From contig CM067509.1 in NCBI GenBank assembly GCA_034509495.1, forward strand, positions 11,299,647 to 11,363,646: a DNA stretch of 64,000 nt, given 5' to 3'. Below, piece by piece: positions 50,271-61,374 of this stretch (its first letter is position 1; each line of letters starts with the position of its first letter). This stretch comes from Acestrorhynchus altus (lineage: Eukaryota; Chordata; Actinopteri; Characiformes; Acestrorhynchidae). The position numbers were made by a program, and so were the translations under genes. The notes under the pieces were generated by a model that was given only the letters and a program-made list of their open reading frames with translations, did no database searches and was not told where the DNA came from.

Positions 50271-50977
50271 GCCGGAAAGATGCTCTACGACCAATCGTAG
50301 AGATTACAATGAAGCACTGGCTTAAAACCAACAGTCCAGTGTCACCAAATGTCAGTATCTTAATGTTTGGTGGATCGTAACATTGTAAGCATTTTTTTGT
50401 GTTTTTCCCATGTCAACGTGGAATTTGCATGAGATGTTTGGAAGATGTTGGATTTTAGTCACAACTTACTAACAAAATATCAACCATGACGTTGTTCTAA
50501 TGCTGAATAACCAACACTGAACTACATAACAATGTCTATTGCTTTTGGGGGCCTGTAACAGTCAAAAGGCAATTTGTTTTCTAATGATTGCAGCTAAAAA
50601 GCCTTCCATCTATGTCAGGTACATTATAACTTATTATAGGCCATTCTAACAGTGAAAAACAAACAGAAACTGACAGTTAAATTAAGTGCACATTAAGGAA
50701 GGAATAAAACATGGGCTGAAAATTGGACTATTGCAGTGCTTGTTAAATCTGAAAGGCATTTTTTTCCATTCACTTTTTAGGGAACTGCTGCCATTCACAC
50801 ACATGATTCTAAGATTAGCTTGCTTCATAAATATTTGAGTTTCTTTTTATGGGAGCAGCCATGCTGGATCTGTACTGGAAAAAAACTGAGGCCCTTGTTT
50901 TACACTTCACACCACAGAATATGATTACAGCAGCATTACAGTGTACTCACGTTCTCTTTGTCTCTCTCTCTTGTCTG

Positions 50978-50992
<15 letters not shown>

Positions 50993-51020
<28 letters not shown>
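50993..51020. repeat. (CA)n microsatellite
   Basis: About 13 CA units after a CT-rich run, in a sema5b intron. Confidence 0.9.
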
Positions 51021-51022
<2 letters not shown>

Positions 51023-51944
51023 TACTTACACACACTCATCCATGTCTTTATAGCACTGTAGACCTTTGGTGTATCGCTGGAAAATGTGTTTGTGATTTGC
51101 AGTGAATGACAGGTCTGGGAGCAGTGCTCTCACAGCAATAATGATAAACTCAGCAACAACAACCCTTTACCATACTCACAACAGCTCTATGGAGTTGGCA
51201 AAACTGACAATGTGTTTCTTAAAGAGCCAGTTAGGCCAAATATCTTATTTACAGCATTTCCCTTTTGTCTTTGATCAGACAACATGAATTCAGTGTCTCA
51301 GCATGCTTCTCTAGTTTTGTCTTGGAGCTACAGTCTACTATAGCTAACAAATAATAGTAGCTTACCACCTGCAACTTCCACCAACCAATCACACACTTGC
51401 CTCAAACTGGAATAAATATTTTTTATTTTTATATTATATTTTATTCAGTCTCTTGATGCAAGACATAGCAATGTCTTGAAGAATATACACAGCTCAAACA
51501 GGGACCAATCCACACTAAACTACACTACTTCCAATTCTATTCATTTTCAACATCTATTATCTAGTTGATGTATCCAATTTTATGAGAATATATCCATTCC
51601 CGGTATCAGCTGGTCTCCTGCCCATTCAGCGAATTGAAAAAAATGCAAATTAGGGTGTGGAGGTGTTGCTGAGGGAGGAGCTAGCAGGGTAAAAAGCAGC
51701 CAGCCAGAGACTTCTCTGCTTCCTACATTGCTGCAACAACCAACAAGAGTGCTGCCACCTACTGCTACCTAAAAGAGGAAAATCCTCTCTATCCCCTCAT
51801 CTATTTCAATTGAGGCATAGCTACTGACACAGCAAAACTGAATTTTTTAAGGACATGGGGGTACACTCGATTTTTATCAGCATAAAATGTTTTAGTGTTT
51901 GCAAATCCCCCAAATTCCCCCGAACTGGACAGCCAACAAATGGC

Positions 51945-52045
51945 TGCACTGCTTAGTATTGCAAAATGCTGGGGGAGAAGGAGGGTGTGACCACCAAGAG
52001 AGTGAGGCCAGCTGTGCTCTCTGGGACACCCAGGCGTGAATGTTT
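51945..52045 (-). repeat. SINE-like fragment
   Basis: GGCTGCACTGCTTAGTATTG and GAGAGTGAGGCCAGCTGTGC with CTCTCTGGGACACCC resemble the other copies of the SINE-like family at 21425-21665, but only about 100 bp are alignable by eye. Orientation is uncertain. Confidence 0.3.
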
Positions 52046-52386
52046 TTTGCATCAACGGGGATAATGCTTTAGAAGACTGCACCAACTAGGGATACTTTGG
52101 GATATAATTCATAAATGCAACAAAAGAGCACAATTTCATCACATAAAATGCTAAGAGCAAGGAATAACATCTAGAAATAAACAGAATAATCTTACAATAC
52201 TCTCAAAAATAAATGTTTCTGGAAAGAGTAATTCATGACTTTTCCACTCCTTATAAGTGGAAATCTGTACCAGCTAAGTGACTTGGTCTAGATATGTGGG
52301 TGTTGTGTCAATTATGTTTTTGTTGGTAATATAAATCAACTTTGAGTTTGAGAAAGATGCTGCATAATAAAAACATTTTTCATCAT

Positions 52387-52395
52387 TATTTTTAC

Positions 52396-52426
<31 letters not shown>

Positions 52427-52466
52427 AAAAATATTTACAATGATTATTATTATTATCATTATTATA
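52387..52466. repeat. (TTA)n-rich microsatellite
   Basis: Two runs of TTA units separated by an AT-rich interruption. Confidence 0.85.
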
Positions 52467-52479
52467 TTGTTTTTATAAA

Positions 52480-52891
52480 CAGTGTGGTGCAAAGGTTTTA
52501 GACATGTAAGTTCTTTATTTGGGCAGTAAAACAAATCAATCTAATACAATAAGATTAAAGTGACTGTGGCTATTCTCAGAGAAGCCCAGAATTAGTTGTG
52601 GCAATCACAGCTGGTTATTGAACACTTCAACATGTTACATCTAGCATATTAATGTTGAACTGCATCCAGAGGATAATTATGGAGAAATCTGGAATTAAAA
52701 CTTTGTTTTTGAAACTCGCTCTCAAGAGATTACCTCCCGTTTCAAAATAAATTAATGTTACTTTTGACTGCATTATAGTTTACTAAGATCTACTAATGAT
52801 ATATGGTGTTTTTACAAAGAAAGCCACACTGGATCATCTAGGTCATCACGTCATTTTCAATGAGGTGCTTAGACTTTTACATAGTACTGCA
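52480..52891. mobile_element. non-autonomous DNA transposon
   Basis: The left end CAGTGTGGTGCAAAGGTTTT and the right end, complemented, TGCAGTACTATGTAAAAGTC form an imperfect inverted pair. The intact family end in fish reads CAGTACTGTGCAAAAGTTTT as I remember it. There is no coding sequence inside. Confidence 0.55.
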
Positions 52892-53105
52892 CGGACTAGA
52901 TTTAGAATGGTCTTGTTCTTGTTAATATCTTGTTTGCAGTTTTTTACTGTGCAGATGTTTGCTCTTCTAGTTTGTGGCCCCTCAGTCTGTCACAACTGAC
53001 CACTGCTATGTAAACATTTCCATAGAAAGACGAAAGTGTAAACTACCTATATAAACCAATCTTTCATGTTTTTATTGAAATCTAAGACCTCATATAATTA
53101 GCAAC

Positions 53106-53110
<5 letters not shown>

Positions 53111-53149
<39 letters not shown>
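53111..53149. repeat. (CA)n microsatellite, sema5b intron
   Basis: About 19 CA units, reading as UG repeats in the sema5b transcript, 320 nt past the donor of the TSR6 exon. Confidence 0.95.
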
Positions 53150-53151
<2 letters not shown>

Positions 53152-53468
53152 ATACAATATACACAATATGCTATACAGGATGCTGAATATAGGCTGCCTG
53201 CACCTATTAGTTATAGTAGCCTCATAGCTCCAGTGCATAAGGCTTGGTACCTGAACAATTGAGCACATTGACAGTAAGAGGGAAATGTGTAAATGTGATT
53301 GTTGACTAACCATTTTAAGTGTGATTAATGAAAGGAGATGAGCCACCAGAGAACCGTAAAAACATCTGCATCTGATCCTGTGCATACAGACAGAGGCATG
53401 CTCTCTGTGGAGTGACTGGTCAGGACCTAATGGTTTCCCACTTGCTGCTGGCCTTGAAGTGAGCTTAC

Positions 53469-53639
53469 CCTGGCAGGCATGTGTGTTGCACAGCGCCTCC
53501 TCTGTATGCAGGCCGATGCAGATATCCCCTCGGTGGACAGGGGCAGGGTTGGTGCAGCTACGTGTCCGCTGGTAGTGCCCTCCGCCACAGGGCACTGAAC
53601 ACTGCGACCAGGGAGACCAGCAAGACCAGGCGCCTTTCA
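53469..53639 (-). CDS. sema5b: sema5b exon: thrombospondin repeat 6
   Basis: The acceptor GTCTGTGCAG and donor CAGG|gtaagc bound 171 bases, phase 1 on both sides. The reading after the split Val codon is KGAWSCWSPWSQCSVPCGGG, then HYQRTRSCTNPAPVHRGDIC and a stretch ending GLHTEEALCNTHACQ. This is a textbook TSR with WSxWS, CSxxCGGGxxxRxR and six cysteines. HTEEALCNT is shared by human SEMA5A and SEMA5B TSR6. It is one whole domain in one exon. Confidence 0.97.
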
Positions 53640-54185
53640 CTGCACAGACCAGACAACACATACACACAAACAAACACCACATACACACACAAGCACAGGG
53701 CAATCAGGCAAGCAGGAAAGGCGCAAACAACGGGATCAGCACACACAGAGGCAGCGCAAACACACACAAGGCGCCACAAACAGGCACGGCGACACGAAAA
53801 ACACACGGCGAAAACGGCAGACACAAACACACAAGACAAAACACAACAGAGGGAAAGATCAAAAACGGTCACAGCAAAGACAGACAAATATCTCATCACT
53901 TGTTATAGGAAAACCTTGTTTCTTTGTTCTGTTTTGTTTTATGATTTTTCATTAAAGAAATCAGGAAAAAAAAACATTTGAACATTTCAGGACAAATTGA
54001 TTAATTTATTACAATAAAGGAATACTCCAGCATTTCAACCTGAAGTGTCACTTATCACAAACAATTACTTTCACATATTTCTGTAAACCCAATAACTTCA
54101 AACACAGTCTATATACCTTTCCATTTGCTTCCACACTAAACTTTGAAAAACATAATTTAACATTTAACCATAGAACGACTTTTGC

Positions 54186-54188
<3 letters not shown>

Positions 54189-54271
<83 letters not shown>
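54189..54271. repeat. (TA)n microsatellite
   Basis: About 41 TA units, in the intron between TSR5 and TSR6 exons. Confidence 0.97.
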
Positions 54272-54275
<4 letters not shown>

Positions 54276-55340
54276 TCAAGGGGCCCCATTCACCATTTCT
54301 CTAACTTCCTACAAATATGTTTTAATTTGTTCTTGAAAATCCCCCCCAAAAAATCAATTAAATCCTCCTAAACATAACAAAACAAAAGTAAAACTGTACA
54401 ACACATTTCTTCTTGCTCATTTCCACTAGATGTTTCTTTATTTTGGGCCAGCCAACACTAGGCTTCCTGCAGGTTTTACACCAAACTCAATGTAACACAC
54501 CTCTTTCAGCCAATCAAACTTGAGAAGGCAGTGATTAGTAGTGAAAGTCTACAGGAAGGTAACTCTCCAGGAGCAGTTACACCATTTGTAAACCCCGCAC
54601 TGCACATCAAAAAGATAACTGAATGTTGACTTGGACAACGAATTAGCATATTAACAGAATGTAAGATACAGACAGCTGTTCTGTTAACTTATGTTCAGTT
54701 AACTCCTAAGTTTAGGTCATCTACAACAAATAAAAATGGTATATTTACAGATTTTGTATTCTATATGTTCCAAGTACTGAGATGGACTGTCTCAGAAAAA
54801 AAACTAACTTTTTTCTAATGAAATATTTTTCAAATTCTTTTTATCAGGTTACAGAAAAAATGAACACATTTTTCATTGCAAGCATAGTCAGTGGAGTCTC
54901 CAATCCTTTCTAGGTGCTGGGAAGGAACTATGTCTATGTAGTCAACTTTGTGCTACAGATGCCGTAAATAGAGAGTAGACTGAAAAATGCTGGAATGTTC
55001 CTTTACCTATATAGTTGCCATTTGGAGAGATACAAGGTTTTCATATGCCTGTGATTATTTGCTGTGGGATGTAATGGGAGAAGCAGGCATTCAGGCATAG
55101 TGAAGAGGTGCTCTCGGTGCCCGGCCAGCACTCTTCATTAGTCTCCTGTGGCATCATCCACACCTGAGCCTGACCATTAGTGCATCAACCAACTGCCTCC
55201 ACCCTCCGCCACTGCTTAGACCTTCACCTCTCCCCATAAAAAGGCTCTGCTTTATTGGCCTTTCCTCTCCTTTTAGAAGCTGCTGCAATCCTCCACTGAT
55301 GTTTCATCAGATTGATGGGACAGTGGGAGGGAGGTGAGGA

Positions 55341-55346
55341 GTGTGT

Positions 55347-55393
<47 letters not shown>

Positions 55394-55412
55394 TGTGTGT
55401 GTGTGTGTGTGT
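55341..55412. repeat. (GT)n microsatellite
   Basis: About 34 GT units with one CT interruption. Confidence 0.95.
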
Positions 55413-56239
55413 TTGGCAGAGAGGGGGTGAGCTGGCTCCATCTCCTTGCAGTAGAAAACTCTATTTCCTCCAGTGGATTAAAGGAGTGAAGTGGGGCATG
55501 ACCAACGGTGGGGTAACTGCAGGGTGGCTGCACTCACAGTGAGACCAGCAGTTCAGTGCACTCACACTCATGGACGGTGGTGATGGTGGGGGTGAAAGGG
55601 GGCTGGCTGTACACACACCTGAGCTAAGTGGTAAACACAATGTGGAAATGGAAATGGTGGCTATGTTTAAAAAAGTAGCACAGAGTGACGAAGTGTTTAT
55701 CCTTATCGCCTTTTCTTTCTTCAGTTCTCACTCTCTCACTTTCCTCCAGTCAACAAGGAGTGCGCTGGCTGGCATGCCGCTATTAATATGATTGAGAGGA
55801 CATACACTAGCCTTCAGATCAAACACTGGCCTTATTTGCCTAATTCCACTAAGCTGTTCGCATTAGGAGGCGACTGAGAGTTATTCTAACAAAGACAGTT
55901 GTCTTACAGTCAGTCAGACAGATCTGTGTTGTGTTGTGTGGGTCAAGGCCAAGCTTGTACATGTGCATCCATAACAAGAACAAAAATCCAGTTGCAGAAC
56001 CTGGTGACCAAGGGAACAACAGAATTATCAGCCTTTTCCTGGCCGATCTTCCCGCATTAATCATTCGATTTGTTAATTATGGAATGTCTGCAAAACTGTG
56101 CAATTGCTCTGCCAGGGCAAGAAAGGCTTTGAACATAGACCTCAGGGCCCACTGGGACATCTCGACTATCCATTAGCTAATGAAATCAGTAATCCACTTG
56201 ACACATTCTAATGGACTCAGCAGCTGTTTTCCCGCTGAG

Positions 56240-56242
<3 letters not shown>

Positions 56243-56282
<40 letters not shown>
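56243..56282. repeat. (GT)n microsatellite next to TSR5 exon
   Basis: About 20 GT units, reading as CA repeats in the sema5b RNA starting ~125 nt after the donor of the TSR5 exon. A GA-rich run (56300-56350) lies between them. Confidence 0.95.
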
Positions 56283-56405
56283 GCAGGAGAGTGTATATGA
56301 GAAAGGGACAGAGAGAGTGAGAGAGAGAGAAAGGGACAGAAGAGAAAGAATGTACTGAGGACAGGTGTATGTGTCTCTGTGTCTTTATGTATATTTGTGT
56401 CTTAC

Positions 56406-56618
56406 CTGGGCATGGCTGTGGGTTGCATTCCTGGTACTCCACAGGAGAGCCCCTGCAGGCGGCTGGCATGCTCTTTCCCTCACTGCTGCTGCAGGTGCGT
56501 TTGCGTGTTCGGTAGCCTTTAGCACAGTCCTGACTGCACGCTGACCAAGTCTCCCACGATGACCAGCCGGAGCCAGTCAGCCTCACCCCAGGAGTCCTCA
56601 GCAGCTCGTCCACTAAAG
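56406..56618 (-). CDS. sema5b: sema5b exon: thrombospondin repeat 5
   Basis: The acceptor CTTTTGCAG and donor CCCAG|gtaaga bound 213 bases: two bases, 70 codons, one base. A linker LVDELLRTPGVRLTG precedes SGWSSWETWSACSQDCAKGY, then RTRKRTCSS and a terminal segment EYQECNPQPCP. This fits TSR5 of SEMA5B, whose human linker begins ALVEVLLRSG. The loop between the third and fourth cysteines (SSEGKSMPAACRG) differs clearly from the mammalian NPEPRNGGLPC-type loop, which may be a fish-lineage change. Confidence 0.95.
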
Positions 56619-56959
56619 CTGCAAAAGCATGCCACACATGTTTCAAAGGCACTTTGCCTGCAGCAAGTATTAAACGTTAATTATGCTACCACTTTTTCAT
56701 TGTACAGTTCCTGATGACTCAACAGACCAGCAATGCAGAACAATCACTCTTTATTATTATGAACATCACGCAGAGTGTGCACTTCAGGAGATTATACATA
56801 TTCTCACAATGCATTTTATTTTTTTTTTTTTACAGATTTTCATTTTAGGGGTTGAGTGGTTCACAAAATGCAGAACTCATTTTAATATGATTTCATACAT
56901 TTTTAACAAAATTAGGAATGGCACAAAATGTCCACATCCAAAACGGTCCTACTAAGGAA

Positions 56960-57293
56960 GGCATTCAGCTTCTTTAAGTTCCACCTATTGCTGATACAGA
57001 TGTATCATATCTACAGCAGCTACACAAGCCATACGTGCATAAGTGTTCCCAAAAGAACAGGACTCTCTGGAACACATGGACTAGATGGGTAAAGCCTCCC
57101 AGCACTGAGCTGTTGAACTGTAACAGTGCTCTATTCTGAGCTCACTAATGCTCTTGTCATTGAATGCAATCCAATTCTCACAGCAAAATTCCAAAATCTA
57201 GTAGAAAGCCTTTGCTGGAGAGTAAAGCAAAATAACTTTTTTGGGAAAAAAAAAAGAATGATCAGGTGTCCCAGTACTTTTATCCACATAGTG
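56960..57293. mobile_element. Tc1-type MITE, right end preserved
   Basis: The right end complements to CACTATGTGGATAAAAGTAC and is followed by TA (57294-57295). Inner motifs GAGCTCACTAATGCTCTTG, CATTGAATGCAATCCAATTC and AAAATCTAGTAGAAAGCC correspond to the copy at 17899-18235. The left terminus is lost. It lies in the intron between TSR4 and TSR5 exons. Confidence 0.65.
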
Positions 57294-57748
57294 TAACATG
57301 TTGGTCACAATGTAATACCATAATAAGCTGCACATATAACAATAAGCTGCAATTCATTTCAGTTTTTTAGATAAAAAAGCTGCTTGACAGTTCTCTGAAC
57401 TGACACTATGCCCTTACATGCTATTCACAATATAATGATGATTAGATTATTGGATTACTAAAACACTGATGTTCTACCAACAAGATAATATTTAGCCCCA
57501 AACTAACACTAGCCACAAACTAAAATGCTAGTCACTGTTAATAATACAATAATAATAATAGTCGCAATGAATTTCAGTCAATAAGTTCATAAAAACAAAA
57601 CATTTGCAGACAGAAGATAAAATTTATGTTTAAATATAGCAAAAAAAGACAAAGGATTTCATGGGGTGTCCAAATTTTATCCACATTGTATTTTTCACAG
57701 CATACATCATATTGTACACTGTATATCAACATTCTGCTATTTTTTGTC

Positions 57749-57766
57749 CATATCACCCAGCCCTAA
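57749..57766. mobile_element. single hAT-type MITE end
   Basis: CACCCAGCCCTA matches the right terminus of the elements at 3429 and 37567. No matching left end was seen within 450 bp. Confidence 0.3.
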
Positions 57767-59249
57767 TTCTTACTGATTTACACACTCGAAGTTGTTGAAC
57801 TTATATTCATTTATATCTAGACATTCAGCTGACTCACTGATTCACATTACTTTGAACATGTGACATCAGGATAGGATGGTGTGAAGCTGGTGTGTGTGTT
57901 TTTAAAATTCAATTTTCAGAGATATCTTCTGCCACTTTTCTCACTCTCACTCTTACACGTCTAATGTGTGAGGACTGCTATAGCACTTTTCCCTAATTCA
58001 TAGCGCTGTGCCACCGCCCAGAACATGCTGGCCTTTTCATGAGTGATTCAAGGTTGGCTACGACACGTCATCATGCTGTTTTATTGCATTTTCTGACAGA
58101 ACACTCAAGCTGCCACAGTCCAACCATCTACACAGTTAGCTATCCTTTAAGCATAACTTTCCGCTCTCCTTTTTAATGGAGTCTGTGTAGACCCTCCAGC
58201 ACAGCCCAGTTCACTCCACTTCTGACAGGAAGTTATATTTAATCAATGTGGGGGCCGGTACACATGAAATGGATGACAACTGAACTGTGACTGCTGACGG
58301 ACACCAAGGTTGACAAGGGCTCGCGTCAAAACGCCTCGTATTTACACACCCTTAGATGGAGACGTACTACCACAAGCAGGCTGGAGGGCTTTGGGCGGAT
58401 CTGTTGTCAAATCTCCTCAGGCAACACAGACTAATGCAGTAAGCACTTTTAAGACAGGAAATTGAAGTCATGTTCACCAATCACACAGCGAGCTGTTTTT
58501 TGCTGAAGTCAGATGTGTGACTATAGAGCACAGCAGCTCCCTGGAGCATTAGTACGTTCGCACACAGAGGGGTGTTTTAATTTGTCTTTAGGAACGTTAG
58601 TCCCCAGAGAACAGTCTTAAAAGCCATACATCAGCAAGCTACATCTGACCCCCACTCTATGGAGGTCAGGCATGTTGAAGGATGTGTTATAGGAGATTAG
58701 CGGTACAGACAAAGCACAGGCCAAAGGTTTGGGAGTAAGAATGAGGGTAAAATGTATATTTTGTAGAAATAAAAACGCATTAACATGTTTATTAACATAA
58801 AACAAAATGACTTGACTGTGTTTCCAGCAATAATGTACAGCTAACTGATTGTTAATTTGTTTTGCTCCTTGTGACTAAGTTTTATGGACGCACTAATCAG
58901 AACTGCCTCAACCATTCAGATATTTTGAAAGGCTTGATTAACTGAATCAGGTGTGTTAAATTAGAAGGCTGCAACTTAAAAATCAATCAAAGCAAAGTCT
59001 GTGAGCACTTTTTATAGACAACATTTGTCTATTTTGACTATTCACTATTCACACCACTTCATCACCCCAAATCAATGTAGAACATACTGGGTTAAACAGA
59101 CAAAAATGTGTTGTGTTATGCTGAGGCATGTCAGTAATCTTGGGACATATTCTTGAGAATGTGAGCACTGTTAAAACTAACCCTGCTGTATTATTAATTA
59201 CAATAAGAATATTATGACTATTATGATTCTAACTAATTTCTATACATAA

Positions 59250-59330
59250 TTTTATCAGCTACACCTACTGAGCAGGAACGCATTGTAATTCTATATTTGC
59301 AGACTGTAGTCCATCTGTATCCATTGATAT
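59250..59330. mobile_element. palindromic-family fragment
   Basis: TTTTATCAGCTACACCTACT and GCAGACTGTAGTCCATCTGT match the left arm of copies 1 and 2. Confidence 0.6.
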
Positions 59331-59450
59331 TGTCACACTGTAGGTCAAGTTGCCTTTTTTGAGATACAAGTTTTAGCTTGAGAGCAACATTATTTTTGTT
59401 CATCAAAAACAAAGAAATCTCTCATCAACGTCTTCAGTGCATGTACTCAC

Positions 59451-59676
59451 AGTCTGTTTCACAGGTGACTGTGCCATCATTGGGGCAGAAACGTGTCTCC
59501 ACCTTGCGTTTGCCCAGCTGCAGCTCATGTGGGTCAGCCAGCTGTGCCCGGCAGATGTAGCGTACTCTCTGCTCCTGCCGTGCTCCGCCTTGTGTCATGT
59601 TCACTGGCACCCATGGAGTCCACGGCGTGTTCCTCCTCACCTCGGGACACGACTCCAGATTACAGGCCTGATATTC
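59451..59676 (-). CDS. sema5b: sema5b exon: thrombospondin repeat 4 (atypical)
   Basis: The acceptor CCTCTGCAG and donor GACT|gtgagt bound 226 bases: 75 codons from phase 0, then one base. It opens EYQACNLESCPE, completing TSR3, then RRNTPWTPWVPVNMTQGGAR and QEQRVRYICRAQLADPHEL, ending CPNDGTVTCETD. This is the divergent TSR4 of class-5 semaphorins. The human SEMA5B segment RRNTPWTPWLPVNVTQGGAR is nearly identical from memory. NMT is a potential N-glycosylation site. Confidence 0.96.
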
Positions 59677-59687
59677 CTGCAGAGGCA

Positions 59688-59766
59688 GAGAGAAAGAGGA
59701 GGAGATAGATACATAGAGGTAGATAGAGATAGAGAGAGACAGAGATAGACAGAGACAGAGAGAGAT
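59688..59766. repeat. GA-rich low-complexity tract at TSR4 acceptor
   Basis: GAGA/GATA-rich on the plus strand, so pyrimidine-rich in the sema5b RNA. It runs straight into the acceptor of the TSR4 exon and serves as, or extends, its polypyrimidine tract. Confidence 0.8.
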
Positions 59767-60515
59767 GCAGTGAGCAATCTTTCCAAAGCGCGTAATTCCC
59801 TCGAATAATTAATCATGCCTGCACAGTTCAACCACTTAGCTTTAAATACAAGCAAATACTGTAAAGGAAGCGGCTCGACACTGCTGTGTCATCTGTAGGA
59901 AAGGAGATGAGTTGACGGCTCATTTCTATGCACTCCAGGGAGGTGTTTCAGCTCCTTTGCGGGGAAACTTGATTTGAGTTTTAATAACGTCAATTAGATC
60001 TGAATTAATTGCTGGCTCTTGAGAGGGTGTGAGAGCACATACCGAGAGAAAAAAACAGAGAGCCTGAATCAGTCACACTGTAAATAAAGTACAACTGCAT
60101 AGCAAGCACCTCTTCCATCACATGATTAATTACTCAGTGTAGGCGATTGCTGTGGCATTCTTCATGACATTCTGTATTCAGTGCACTCCTGGGGGACTGC
60201 AGCTAGACTTTTAAATCACTTAATATTTGAAAGTGTTTATTTTAAATCTCATAAATTACTAAAGATGCATTGAATACTGAAACATTATAAACGAGACAAC
60301 AAAAGGTATTATTAGATGTTTCGAAAACAAATTATAATAAATGATAAATAATTTAGAGGAAATTTCAATGCAGCTGTATGAAACAGTCACAAACAAAGGC
60401 CATTAAGCAGAAATTATTCATTTCAGTTAAAAAAAAACCCATAAAATTTTATATATTTTATCAGCTCCTCTGATTCACTCGTATCAGTCCAACAAAGTAA
60501 TTTTCTTTTTATATA

Positions 60516-61374
60516 CACTACCGTTCAAAAGTTTGGGGTCACATTGAAATGTCCTTATTTTTGAAGGAAAAGCACTGTACTTTTCAATGAAGATAACTTT
60601 AAACTAGTCCTAACTTTAAACAAATACACTCTATACATTGCTAATGTGGTAAATGACTATTGTAGCTGCAAATGTCTGGTTTTTGGTGCAATATCTACAT
60701 AGGTGTATAGAGGCCCATTTCCAGCAACTATCACTCCAGTGTTCTAATGGTACAATGTGTTTGCTCATTGGCTCAGAAGGCTAATTGATGATTAGAAAAC
60801 CCTTGTGCAATCATGTTCACACACCTGAAAACAGTCTAGCTCATTACAGAAGCTACAAAACTGACCTTCCTTTGAGCAGATTGAGTTTCTGGAGCATCAC
60901 ATTTGTGGGGTCAATTAAACGCTCAAAATGGCCAGAAAAAGAGAACTTTCATCTGAAACTCGACAGTTTATTCTTGTTCTTAGAAATGAAGGCTATTCAG
61001 ATCTGAACCCCACTGAGCTGTTGTGGGAGCAGCTTGACCGTATGGTATGCCAGAAGTGCCCATCCAACCAATCCAACTTGTGGGAGCTGCTTCTAGAAGC
61101 ATGGGGTGCAATTTCTCCAGCTTACCTCAACAAATTAACAGCTAGATTGCCAAAGGTGTGCAATGCTGGAATTGCTGCAAATGGAGGATTCTTTGACGAA
61201 AGCAAAGTTTGATGTAAAAACAATGTTATTTCAAATACAAATCATTATTTCTAACCTTGTCAATGTCTTGACTCTATTTTCTATTCATTTCACAATGTAT
61301 GGTGGTGAATAAGTGTGACTTTTCATGGAAAACACAAAATTGTTTGGGTGACCCCAAACTTTTGAACGGTAGTG
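60516..61374 (+). mobile_element. Tc1-like element, internally deleted, complete ends
   Basis: Terminal repeats start CACTACCGTTCAAAAGTTT on both ends, and TA flanks both sides (60514-60515, 61375-61376). The length of 859 bp is about half of an autonomous Tc1 element. A fused mini-reading frame lies at 60928-61212. It sits in the intron between sema5b TSR3 and TSR4 exons, on the strand opposite to sema5b. Confidence 0.9.
60928..61212 (+). pseudogene. in-frame mini-transposase (deleted Tc1 transposase)
   Basis: The frame is 94 codons, ATG to TGA. The first ~25 residues (MARKRELSSETRQFILVLRN) are the start of a Tc1-type transposase, the beginning of its helix-turn-helix region. From about residue 26 it jumps to the C-terminal part: NPTELLWEQLDRMVCQKC, LWELLLEAWGAISPAYLN and ends ANGGFFDESKV. 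Most of the DNA-binding domain and the first two catalytic acidic residues are missing, so it cannot catalyse transposition. The remaining Glu-containing segment matches the region after the DLNP motif. The frame is kept across the deletion junction. Confidence 0.8.

Noticed and set aside
53098..53703. 201-codon open frame on the minus strand around TSR6
   Set aside because: Only 53469-53639 is real coding sequence; the rest is intron, including translated CA repeat.
57300..57766. Complete third hAT-type MITE
   Set aside because: Only the right end is visible and no paired left end or flanking duplication could be found.
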